Assembly: GCF_905397395.1 (NCBI RefSeq)
Contig: NZ_CAJPVH010000010.1
Span: 62,001-126,000, forward strand
Length of the DNA: 64,000 bases
Direction: 5' to 3'
Origin: Cupriavidus campinensis
Lineage (GTDB): Bacteria; Pseudomonadota; Gammaproteobacteria; Burkholderiales; Burkholderiaceae
The notes below the pieces were generated by a model. That model saw nothing but the letters and a program-made list of their open reading frames with translations. It had not been told where the DNA came from and did not search any database. Made by a program: the position numbers and the translations under genes. Shown here piece by piece: positions 56,981 to 64,000 of this stretch (its first letter is position 1; the number at the start of each line of letters is the position of its first letter).

Positions 56981-58507
56981 GTGAACATCGCTGAAAACCG
57001 GCAGATCGCCGAAATCCATCACTACATCGGCGGCAGCGTCCGCCGCGCCGCCGCCGAGGGCGCCGGCCGCTTCGCCGACGTATTCAACCCCGCCACTGGC
57101 GAGGTGGCCGCGCGCGTGGCGCTGGGCAGCGCCGACGATGTCGGTGCCGCCGTGGCCGCCGCCAAGGCCGCGTTTCCGGCGTGGTCCGAACTGGCCCCGC
57201 TGCGCCGCGCGCGCATCCTGTTCAAGTTCAAGGAACTGCTGGACAAGCACCATGACGACCTGGCCGCGCTGATCACGCGCGAGCACGGCAAGGTGTTTTC
57301 GGACGCCAAGGGCGAGGTCACGCGCGGCATCGAGGTGGTGGAGTTCGCCTGCGGCATCCCCAACCTGCTCAAGACCGACTTCACCGACAACATCGGCGGC
57401 GGCATCGACAACTGGAACCTGCGCCAGCCGCTGGGCGTGGTGGCCGGCATCACGCCGTTCAACTTCCCGGTGATGGTGCCGATGTGGATGTTCCCGGTGG
57501 CGCTGGCCTGCGGCAACACCTTCGTGCTGAAGCCGTCCGAACGCGACCCTTCGCCGAGCCTGCTGATCGCCGACCTGCTCAAGCAGGCCGGCCTGCCCGA
57601 TGGCGTGTTCAACGTGGTGCAGGGCGACAAGACCGCCGTGGACGCGCTGCTGGCCCACCCGGACGTGCAGGCACTGTCGTTCGTCGGCTCCACGCCGATC
57701 GCCGAGTACATCTACACGGAAGGCACGAAGCACGGCAAGCGCGTGCAGGCGCTGGGCGGCGCCAAGAACCACCTCGTGGTGATGCCGGACGCGGACCTGG
57801 ACCAGGCCGTGGACGCGCTGATCGGTGCCGCCTACGGCTCCGCCGGCGAGCGCTGCATGGCGATCTCGGTTGCCGTGGCCGTGGGCGACGTGGCCGACAA
57901 GCTCGTGCCGCGCCTGGCCGAACGCGCCCGCGCGCTGAAGATCCGCAATGGCATGGACGCCGACGCTGAAATGGGCCCGCTGGTCACCGGCGTGCACAAG
58001 GCGAAGGTCGAGGGCTACATCGCCAAGGGCGAGGCCGAAGGCGCCACGCTCGTCACGGACGGGCGCGGCCACAAGGTGGACGGCCACGACGGCGGCTTCT
58101 TCGTCGGCGGCACGCTGTTCGACCACGTGAAGCCGGACATGACGATCTACAAGGAAGAGATCTTCGGCCCGGTGCTGTCCGTAGTGCGCGTGCACGACTT
58201 CGCCGAGGCGGTGGACCTGATCAACGGCCACGAATTCGGCAACGGGGTGTCCTGCTACACCAGCGACGGCGGCATCGCCCGCGCCTTCTCGCGCCAGATC
58301 CAGGTGGGCATGGTTGGCATCAACGTGCCGATTCCGGTCCCCATGGCCTGGCACTCGTTCGGCGGCTGGAAGCGTTCGCTGTTCGGCGACCACCACGCCT
58401 ACGGCGAGGAAGGCGTGCGCTTCTACACGCGCTACAAGAGCATCATGCAGCGCTGGCCGGACAGTATCGGCAAGGGAGCCGAATTCACGATGCCGGTGGC
58501 GAAGTGA
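56981..58507 (+). CDS. mmsA: Methylmalonate-semialdehyde dehydrogenase (CoA-acylating)
   Basis: A 508-residue ALDH with [13 protein letters not shown] and the active-site Cys in [10 protein letters not shown], typical of the CoA-acylating branch. It oxidises malonate or methylmalonate semialdehyde to acetyl- or propionyl-CoA. It is in an operon with aptA. A second, partial copy of its 3' end lies at 59818-59853. Confidence 0.95.
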   Translation: MNIAENRQIAEIHHYIGGSVRRAAAEGAGRFADVFNPATGEVAARVALGSADDVGAAVAAAKAAFPAWSELAPLRRARILFKFKELLDKHHDDLAALITREHGKVFSDAKGEVTRGIEVVEFACGIPNLLKTDFTDNIGGGIDNWNLRQPLGVVAGITPFNFPVMVPMWMFPVALACGNTFVLKPSERDPSPSLLIADLLKQAGLPDGVFNVVQGDKTAVDALLAHPDVQALSFVGSTPIAEYIYTEGTKHGKRVQALGGAKNHLVVMPDADLDQAVDALIGAAYGSAGERCMAISVAVAVGDVADKLVPRLAERARALKIRNGMDADAEMGPLVTGVHKAKVEGYIAKGEAEGATLVTDGRGHKVDGHDGGFFVGGTLFDHVKPDMTIYKEEIFGPVLSVVRVHDFAEAVDLINGHEFGNGVSCYTSDGGIARAFSRQIQVGMVGINVPIPVPMAWHSFGGWKRSLFGDHHAYGEEGVRFYTRYKSIMQRWPDSIGKGAEFTMPVAK

Positions 58508-58538
58508 GGGGGTAGGGAAAGTTCGTAGAAGTGCGAAA

Positions 58539-58566
58539 CGGCAGGGTTTTGACCCTGCCGTTTTTT
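58539..58566 (+). terminator. Intrinsic terminator after mmsA
   Basis: CGGCAGGGT (58539-58547) pairs perfectly with ACCCTGCCG (58552-58560) around TTTG, with six T following. The T run overlaps the stop codon of the opposing immunity-like gene. Confidence 0.92.
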
Positions 58567-58855
58567 ATTGTCGAAGCACCCTTGCAATCTCATTCAGGAA
58601 CGATTGCGTGGTGTAACCCCATAACGCCGGGTCAGGCTCACCGCCAAACAGATTCTCAAATGCTGCATCCAGATCGAAAGGGTGGTCTGCCTTTATGTTT
58701 TCTATCTCGCGCATCACGCTCTTGCGCATGTCAGGATCCGATTGACGCATGTAGGTCTCGACGATTTCCTCGATATTTTCTCCCCACATGTCCGCGTCCT
58801 CGTTAAAGTAGCCGATGATAAGGTGCCAAAGTTGAGGGTATTTGGGTGTCGCCAT
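58565..58855 (-). CDS. CdiI-type immunity protein
   Basis: A 96-residue acidic protein (YPQLWHLIIGYFNED, WGENIEEIVETYM) resembling contact-dependent-inhibition immunity proteins of the CdiI family. It starts six bases after the stop of the RNase A-like toxin gene on the same strand, the standard toxin-then-immunity order. It should bind and block that toxin in the cytoplasm. Confidence 0.8.
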   Translation of the reverse strand: MATPKYPQLWHLIIGYFNEDADMWGENIEEIVETYMRQSDPDMRKSVMREIENIKADHPFDLDAAFENLFGGEPDPALWGYTTQSFLNEIARVLRQ

Positions 58856-58861
58856 CTGGAG

Positions 58862-59692
58862 TCAAAGTCCGGTATAGGCCGTCACTATATAGAACGGCAT
58901 GTCGTTGTAGCTGACGGGTTCCAGCACTACAGTAACGCTAGTGGCGTCATGCATCTTGCCTGAATTCCGAAACAGCACTTTCCCTACAGGTTTCCCCAAG
59001 CTAGATGTGAGGACCAGTCGGCCTTTTCCGGTGGCGGCCCATCCCGCTATTCGATTTTGCTCCCGACGCATGACGTCGGAAATCGCCCATTCGGCAGTGT
59101 GCAGATTGGTGAATGTCGATACCCTACCCCGCTTCGACTCCCGTACCAAACGGGCGCGCAATTGGGCTTCAGTTTGCCCGATGTGTTTCAGGATCGTATG
59201 CCCGCCCAAGCCGCCCGCAGTTTTCGCTTCATGCTGCATCAAATTGATGCGCCCCAGCGTAATGCTCGCCACCCGCGCGGCCTTCAACATCCCCGCAAGC
59301 CCGAAGCCTACGCCGATGTCCAGCGACAGCCCGATGTTGTTGGCCATATCGGGCGGCGCCCGCATTGTGTGGGCCAGCTTGGCGGCGCCCCGCTGGGTCA
59401 GGGTTGCCGTGTCGCGCCCGGTCCATGCCTGCCGCATGCCCCGCCAGGCGGTGTCGGCGCCATGCATGCCAAAGGCGATGCAACCTGCCTTGGTGACCCC
59501 GGTCGGCTCCGGTGCGATGCATAGCACCCCGGCACCGACCATCTCCAGCACGCCGCCGACGATGTCCAGGCCGCCCCACAGGCGGTTGCTCATCGTTTCA
59601 GCGGGGCTGATCGAGCGATGCGCAAGCACCGCAGCCAACTGCGGCGCGCTCAGGACTACGCGCACGCCTTCCATCTCGTCCAACTGAGCCAT
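58862..59692 (-). CDS. Polymorphic toxin with C-terminal bacterial RNase A-like domain
   Basis: A 276-residue protein. Residues 36-145 form a glycine-rich, partly hydrophobic N-domain (LWGGLDIVGGVLEMVG, GMHGADTAWRGMRQAWTG) seen in Burkholderiales toxins. Residues 161-276 are an RNase A-type CdiA-CT domain (GGHTILKHIG, STFTNLHTAEWAI, FYIVTAYTG). His170, Arg181, Thr271 and Tyr273 match the spacing I recall for the catalytic residues of the Yersinia kristensenii CDI RNase. AGGAGG lies nine bases before the ATG. There is no signal, PAAR or VENN motif, so the delivery route is unknown. Confidence 0.82.
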   Translation of the reverse strand: MAQLDEMEGVRVVLSAPQLAAVLAHRSISPAETMSNRLWGGLDIVGGVLEMVGAGVLCIAPEPTGVTKAGCIAFGMHGADTAWRGMRQAWTGRDTATLTQRGAAKLAHTMRAPPDMANNIGLSLDIGVGFGLAGMLKAARVASITLGRINLMQHEAKTAGGLGGHTILKHIGQTEAQLRARLVRESKRGRVSTFTNLHTAEWAISDVMRREQNRIAGWAATGKGRLVLTSSLGKPVGKVLFRNSGKMHDATSVTVVLEPVSYNDMPFYIVTAYTGL

Positions 59693-59817
59693 TGCAACCT
59701 ACCTCCTGTCAGAAAAGGAGGATCGACGCTAGCTGTTCAACGGCCAGACACATTTGAGATATCTCAAACCGCGCGGGTTCGTAATGAAAATGTTGCAGTG
59801 GCCTGAGGCTGGCTTGG

Positions 59818-59853
59818 TTCTACACGCGCTGCATGATGCCGGTGGCGAAGTGA
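59818..59853 (+). pseudogene. Decayed partial copy of the mmsA 3' end
   Basis: TTCTACACGCGCT (59818-59830) equals 58421-58433 of mmsA, and GATGCCGGTGGCGAAGTGA (59835-59853) equals mmsA 58489-58507 including the stop codon. The intervening 55 bases are missing. Weaker similarity (AGAAGTGCG) continues after the stop in both places. It marks the far edge of the toxin/immunity insert. Confidence 0.8.
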
Positions 59854-59919
59854 TGGTGAGAAGTGCGGAATGGCGGGTGTGTGGACTCCGCAGTTTCTTA
59901 TTGAGGCAGCCTAGATGGC

Positions 59920-60336
59920 TCAACCAGAAAAGGACAGAAGCGCGTCGATCCCTCGCAGAAGTTCGCCTAGGAAGGACTGATCCAGCCCACATTGCCCTGT
60001 AATCCATGCGCCAACGGGTGGTGCTGGCTGAAACCGCCAGTCGCCAATGATCTGCCCTTGATCAAGCGTTCGCAATATCAGCGAAAAGCCAGCTTCAACA
60101 CCTGCCAACTCGGCTGTTTGTCCCACCTGGAGTTGGGTTTGCATGGTCTCCAGCTGTTGTTGAAACTGCCGCAATTCCCCAGGCATGACACTCCATGCCC
60201 CCTCGGCGCGAATGCCCGGGGCAGTCAAGTCGATCCGGACATCGATCCATTCGAGATAGGGGCCTCCCGGCTCTTCACGCCGCGCGGAAACCGGCCTGAT
60301 TTGAAGCTTGAAGTCGTCTGTGTCAAGGGTCAGCAT
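59920..60336 (-). CDS. WapI-like immunity protein candidate
   Basis: A 138-residue soluble protein with the pattern YLEWIDVRIDL, GAWSVMPGELRQFQQQLE and CGLDQSFLGELLRGIDALL, which I associate with WapI-type immunity proteins. No partner toxin is adjacent; upstream (right) is the APC permease. An ATG at 60351 is an alternative start and neither has a good ribosome site. It may be an orphan immunity gene left from an older toxin cassette. Confidence 0.6.
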   Translation of the reverse strand: MLTLDTDDFKLQIRPVSARREEPGGPYLEWIDVRIDLTAPGIRAEGAWSVMPGELRQFQQQLETMQTQLQVGQTAELAGVEAGFSLILRTLDQGQIIGDWRFQPAPPVGAWITGQCGLDQSFLGELLRGIDALLSFSG

Positions 60337-60486
60337 GGGCCAATAGTACATAGCGCAACGCACTGAAATGTTGAAAATGTCATCAGAGGGAGTCAATGCG
60401 TGCGAGAGACCCAGCCGATATTCCCCTTCCCCAAACCGTCCCCAAGCACAACAATGATCTGACCCACCCCCGTCGGAGCCCTCGCC

Positions 60487-61896
60487 ATGAGTCTGTTTCG
60501 CACCAAGAACATCGATGCCATGCTCGAGGTCAGCGCGCACGACGGGTTGCGCAAGGTGCTCGGGCCTGTGGATCTGGTGATGATGGGGATTGGCGCCATC
60601 ATCGGCACCGGGATCTTCGTGTTGACGGGGACCGGGGCGCTCACGGCGGGGCCGGCGTTGACGGTGTCGTTCGTGATCGCGGCGATGGCGTGCGGGTTTG
60701 CGGCGCTTTGCTATGCCGAGTTTGCGTCGGCCATCCCGGTGTCGGGGTCGATCTATACCTATAGCTACGCCACGCTGGGGGAGATCGTGGCGTGGATGAT
60801 CGGGTGGGATCTGCTGCTCGAATATGGGCTGGCCACGTCGGCGGTGTCGGTGGGGTGGTCGGGGTACTTCCAGTCGCTGGTGGCCGGATTCGGGATTCGG
60901 CTACCCGTGGCGCTCACGGCGGCGCCGGGGGCGGTGCCCGGCGTGGAGACCGTGCTGAACCTGCCGGCCGTGCTGATCATGCTGGCGATTACCTGGGTGG
61001 TGTCTTACGGCGTGCGCGAGTCGGCGCGGCTCAATAACGTGATGGTGGCGATCAAGGTCAGCGTGGTGCTGCTGTTTATCGTCGTCGGCGTGTGGCATGT
61101 GCGGCCGGTCAACTGGGAGCCGTTCGCGCCGTTCGGCATGACCGGCATCTTCAACGCCGCCGCGCTGGTGTTCTTCGCGTTCATCGGCTTCGACGCGGTG
61201 ACTTCGGCGGCGGAGGAGGTGCGCAACCCGCGCCGGGACCTGCCGATCGGCATCATCGGCTCGCTGGCGGTCTGCACCATTCTCTATGTGGTGGTGGCCG
61301 CCATCATGACCGGCATCGTGCCGTACGCGAAATTCGCGGGGGTCGATCACCCGGTGTCGCTGGCGCTCCAGTACGCCGGGCAGAACTGGGTGGCGGGGTT
61401 TGTCGATCTCGGCGCCATCCTCGGCATGACCACGGTGATCCTCGTCATGACCTACGGGCAGACGCGGATCATCTTTGCGATGTCGCGCGATGGGCTGCTG
61501 CCCGAGGCGCTCTCGGCCGTCCATCCCGTGCACGCCACGCCGTTCGTCGCCACCTGGACGGTCGGGCTGATCTTCGCCGCCATCGCCGGCTTTGTGCCGC
61601 TGAACGTGCTGGCCGAGCTGATCAATATCGGCACGCTGGCAGCCTTCACGCTGATCTCGATTGCCATCCTGGTGCTGCGCCGCACCCGGCCGGACCTGCC
61701 GCGCGGCTTCCACTGCCCCGGCGTGCCCGTGGTGCCGCTGTTGGCGGTGGGGTTCTGCCTGTTCCTGATGGCGCACCTGCAATGGCTGACGTGGGTCGCC
61801 TTCCTGTGCTGGCTCGCGCTCGGGCTGGTGGTCTACTTCGCCTACTCGCGCCGCAACGCGGTGCTGCACAACCACGGCGGCGACGCGGAGGGCTAG
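60487..61896 (+). CDS. APC-family amino acid permease
   Basis: A 469-residue transporter with about 12 TM segments and the APC TM1 motif (MMGIGAIIGTGIFVLTG). The GAIIGTGIF and AEEVRNPRRDLP elements point to the cationic/neutral amino acid (YfnA-like) branch. It is convergent with the second MocR gene. The substrate is unknown. Confidence 0.92.
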   Translation: MSLFRTKNIDAMLEVSAHDGLRKVLGPVDLVMMGIGAIIGTGIFVLTGTGALTAGPALTVSFVIAAMACGFAALCYAEFASAIPVSGSIYTYSYATLGEIVAWMIGWDLLLEYGLATSAVSVGWSGYFQSLVAGFGIRLPVALTAAPGAVPGVETVLNLPAVLIMLAITWVVSYGVRESARLNNVMVAIKVSVVLLFIVVGVWHVRPVNWEPFAPFGMTGIFNAAALVFFAFIGFDAVTSAAEEVRNPRRDLPIGIIGSLAVCTILYVVVAAIMTGIVPYAKFAGVDHPVSLALQYAGQNWVAGFVDLGAILGMTTVILVMTYGQTRIIFAMSRDGLLPEALSAVHPVHATPFVATWTVGLIFAAIAGFVPLNVLAELINIGTLAAFTLISIAILVLRRTRPDLPRGFHCPGVPVVPLLAVGFCLFLMAHLQWLTWVAFLCWLALGLVVYFAYSRRNAVLHNHGGDAEG

Positions 61897-61907
61897 CCGG
61901 CCGGAGG

Positions 61908-63314
61908 TTACGCGTTCCGCGACCCCGCATCGGCCAGGAAGGCGCGTGAGCGCGCCTCGCCGGCATAGGCCGAGTTGATGCGCACCCAGGGCGTGGTCTC
62001 GCCGGCCGGGCGGAAGAAGTGCCCCGGCGCCAGCGCGATGCCGTACTGCTCGCCCAGCGTGACGAGGTCGCGCGAGTCGGCCATGCCGCGCGGCCGGGCC
62101 CACAGGAAGTTGCCGCCCGCCGGCTCGCAGAACACTTCCCAGTTGCTCTCGCCGAGGATCTTCACCGCATCGGCGGTCACCTCGCGGGTGCGCACGCGCA
62201 GGCGCTCCACATATTTGCGATAGGCGCCGCGTTCCAGCATCGTCGCCGTCACGGCTTCGGCGAAATGCGAGCCGGCCACGCTGGTCAGTACCTTCACGTC
62301 GATCAGGTCCTTGACCAGCGCCTTGTCCGCCACGAGGTAGCCCACGCGCAGCGCCGCCGACACGGTTTTTGAGAACCCGCCTATATAGATAACGTGCTCG
62401 AGCTGGTCGAGCGTCGCCAGCCGGTCCGTAAAGGTGAGCTGGAAGTCCGAGAAGATGTCGTCCTCGACGAAGCGGAAGTTGTGCCTGCGCGCCAGTTCGA
62501 GCAGCCGGAACGCCACCGGCGGCGTCAGCGTGGAGCCGGTGGGGTTCTGGAGAATGCTGTTGGTGAAGAACAGCTTGGGCTTGTGGTCGCGCAGCAGGCG
62601 CTCGCAGGCTTCCGGGTCGGGGCCGTTCGGGGTGTGCGGCACGCCCACCAGCTGCACGCCGTGCAGCCGCAGCAGGCCGAACAGGTTGTAGTAGCCGGGG
62701 TCTTCGACGAACACGGTGTCGCCAGGCTTGAGCAGGTGCCGCACGACGAGGTCGAGCGCCTGGCTGGCCCCAGTGGTGATCAGCACCTGCGACAGCTCGG
62801 CCTGCACGCCCACCTGCCGCACGCGCGTGAGCACTTGCTTGCGCAGCTCCGGGTGGCCGAGCGGCGTGGCGTAGTGGATCACACTGTCGATGTCATGCCG
62901 GGTGATATGGCGGATGGCCTGCGTCAGCCCCTCCACATCGCGCCATTCCTCGGGCACGAAGCCGCCAGCCAGCTTCAGCGCGCCGCTGGGGTGGTGGAAC
63001 TGGTCGATGATATGGACCGACAGGTCTTCGGCCAGGCTCGGATCGGACCAGCCCCGGCCGCTGCGGCCGGCCAGCGTGCTGTCCGCCACGTAGAAGCCCG
63101 AGCCCTGGCGGGAATCGAGCAGCCCCTGGGAGACCAGTCGGTCATAGGCCTCGATAACCGGGAAGCGGCTGATGTGGTGTTCGGCGGCCAGCTGGCGGAT
63201 CGACGGCAGGCGGGCGCCCGGCAGTGCTTCCCGCGAGCTGATCCAGGCTTTGACGGCGAGCACGATCTGCTCGGTCAGCGGTACACCGGTGGAGGGGTCG
63301 AGGACGAGCTTCAT
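61908..63314 (-). CDS. MocR/GntR-type PLP-dependent regulator (second)
   Basis: A 468-residue protein with a GntR HTH (PSIRQLAAEHHISRFPVIEA) and an aminotransferase domain (NPTGSTLT, VEDDIFSDFQ, PLP lysine in GGFSKTVSAALRVGYL). It is clearly paralogous to the regulator at 53882-55321. It diverges from the DUF2917 gene across a palindrome at 63362-63384. The start at 63314 gives MKLVLDPSTG; no strong ribosome site. Confidence 0.92.
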   Translation of the reverse strand: MKLVLDPSTGVPLTEQIVLAVKAWISSREALPGARLPSIRQLAAEHHISRFPVIEAYDRLVSQGLLDSRQGSGFYVADSTLAGRSGRGWSDPSLAEDLSVHIIDQFHHPSGALKLAGGFVPEEWRDVEGLTQAIRHITRHDIDSVIHYATPLGHPELRKQVLTRVRQVGVQAELSQVLITTGASQALDLVVRHLLKPGDTVFVEDPGYYNLFGLLRLHGVQLVGVPHTPNGPDPEACERLLRDHKPKLFFTNSILQNPTGSTLTPPVAFRLLELARRHNFRFVEDDIFSDFQLTFTDRLATLDQLEHVIYIGGFSKTVSAALRVGYLVADKALVKDLIDVKVLTSVAGSHFAEAVTATMLERGAYRKYVERLRVRTREVTADAVKILGESNWEVFCEPAGGNFLWARPRGMADSRDLVTLGEQYGIALAPGHFFRPAGETTPWVRINSAYAGEARSRAFLADAGSRNA

Positions 63315-63361
63315 GGCGGGGGCGGTGGGGCGAGGGGGGCGAACTGTCAGCAAAAACTACT

Positions 63362-63384
63362 GAACAGTTCATCGAAAACTGTTC
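63362..63384. promoter_or_regulatory. Candidate MocR operator palindrome
   Basis: GAACAGTT (63362-63369) and AACTGTTC (63377-63384) form a perfect inverted repeat with a seven-base spacer, 48 bases from the regulator start and about 108 from the DUF2917 start. A half-site GGAACTGT follows. Probably the regulator binding site. Confidence 0.6.
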
Positions 63385-63491
63385 GGAACTGTGCATGGGA
63401 TTGTAATCCTCGCCATGAATAATGGAAGCGTGGCGGAGGCGTCCGCGTAGACCATCGACGCCGCTCCGCCGGGCAGAACGAGGAGACCCCC

Positions 63492-63830
63492 ATGCGTGAA
63501 CTCAGGACCTTTGAACTCGATGAACCGGGCAAGCCCGTAAGCTGGCGCGTCCGGCATGGCCAGAGCGTCGCCGTGCTCGAAGGCCGGCTGTGGCTGACCA
63601 TCGAAGGGCAGGCCGCCGATATCTGGCTGCGGCCGGGTGACGTCTTCGCGCTCCCCGAGGGCGCGCAGGTCTGGCTGTCGGGCGAGTCGCCGCTGGCCCG
63701 CTTCCAGCTGGCCGAGACCCCCGCGCCCCTATCGCTCGAGCGTGCCGCCGCCATCGCCCGCCAGTTGCTGCGCCGCTGGCGCGCCCGCAAGACGGACGCC
63801 TTCGGCGACTGCCCGCAGATCCACGCCTGA
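63492..63830 (+). CDS. DUF2917 protein
   Basis: A 112-residue protein of the DUF2917 family (SWRVRHGQSVAVLEGRLWLT, DIWLRPGDVFALPEGAQVWL), predicted cupin-like beta fold, with a basic C-terminal helix. GAACGAGGAG lies upstream of the ATG. It is divergent from the MocR regulator and may be its target. Function unknown. Confidence 0.87.
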   Translation: MRELRTFELDEPGKPVSWRVRHGQSVAVLEGRLWLTIEGQAADIWLRPGDVFALPEGAQVWLSGESPLARFQLAETPAPLSLERAAAIARQLLRRWRARKTDAFGDCPQIHA

Positions 63831-63962
63831 GCCTCCGCAACATCACGCGGCGGGCAAGTGCCTGCCGCGCTCCATCCGGGCCAACCCCGCTGGTCCAATC
63901 CCTCCCGCCATGCGAGGATGCCGTCATGACCCTTGGCGCGCAGCCTTCCTGCCCGCCTTGCC

Positions 63963-63988
63963 TTACGTTAACGTAAACGTCATATAAT
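63963..63988 (+). promoter_or_regulatory. LiuR-like palindrome and -10 at the window end
   Basis: The perfect 14-bp palindrome TTACGTTAACGTAA (63963-63976) is followed by TATAAT (63983-63988). It resembles the site of the MerR-family regulator LiuR of branched-chain amino acid catabolism. The controlled gene lies beyond the right edge. Nothing else is seen in 63831-63962. Confidence 0.55.
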
Positions 63989-64000
63989 CGTCCGGCCCCG

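Noticed and set aside
55490-58396. 968-codon frame antisense to aptA-mmsA
   Set aside because: Shadow of two strongly supported genes; His/Val/Arg-rich with no domain.
59729-60007. Overlapping open frames on both strands between the toxin and the WapI-like gene
   Set aside because: They cross the decayed mmsA fragment, lack ribosome sites and show no family features.

Overview
The window is high-GC (mostly about two thirds G+C), densely coded chromosomal DNA from a beta-proteobacterium. It is most likely Cupriavidus or a close Burkholderiaceae relative. This rests on gene order and control elements: dapF-lpxL-lpxL divergent from metK, a TPP riboswitch before thiC-thiO-thiS-thiG-thiE, an S-adenosylhomocysteine (SAH) riboswitch before ahcY-metF, glmU-glmS, and several MocR-type regulators. 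No rRNA, CRISPR array, transposase or prophage is visible. One tRNA (Cys, GCA) is present.

Layout. 1-8 kb: end of a patatin phospholipase, PPK2 kinase, dapF, two LpxL-type acyltransferases, metK and Kdo hydroxylase (lipid A and SAM supply). 6.7-11.6 kb: aldehyde dehydrogenase divergent from a GMC oxidoreductase, then a chemoreceptor. 11.8-15 kb: an AT-richer island with three tandem lipoprotein genes and a Tle1/DUF2235 phospholipase, read as a type VI effector with an expanded immunity set. 15-24.3 kb: aidB and the thiamine genes, with thiD separate. 24.5-25.4 kb: a small L,D-transpeptidase-like toxin candidate (Tlde1/DUF2778 type) and an exported DUF2195-like partner. 25.4-28.3 kb: SAH riboswitch, ahcY, a four-TM membrane protein and metF.

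28.3-48 kb is mostly housekeeping: Mut7-C protein, 5-formyl-THF cyclo-ligase, lytic transglycosylase, cca, a MidA-like methyltransferase, folate genes, ttcA, glmU, glmS, katE, ribA, bfr and tRNA-Cys. 48-55 kb: GNAT, quinone oxidoreductase, CDF metal exporter, a LysR regulator divergent from a fluoroacetate-dehalogenase-like hydrolase, and a PagL-like lipid A deacylase. 53.9-58.5 kb: a MocR regulator divergent from an omega-amino-acid transaminase and methylmalonate-semialdehyde dehydrogenase (beta-alanine type catabolism). 58.5-60.4 kb: a second toxin island, with an RNase A-like toxin, a CdiI-like immunity gene and a WapI-like gene, bounded by a decayed partial copy of the mmsA 3' end. The window ends with an APC permease, a second MocR regulator, a DUF2917 gene and a promoter with a LiuR-like palindrome.

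The most notable content is the set of three separate orphan toxin-immunity loci (11.8-15 kb, 24.5-25.4 kb, 58.5-60.4 kb), with no secretion-apparatus gene in the window. They combine tandem immunity duplication and a recombination scar. All family assignments were made by reading motifs; no database search was run.
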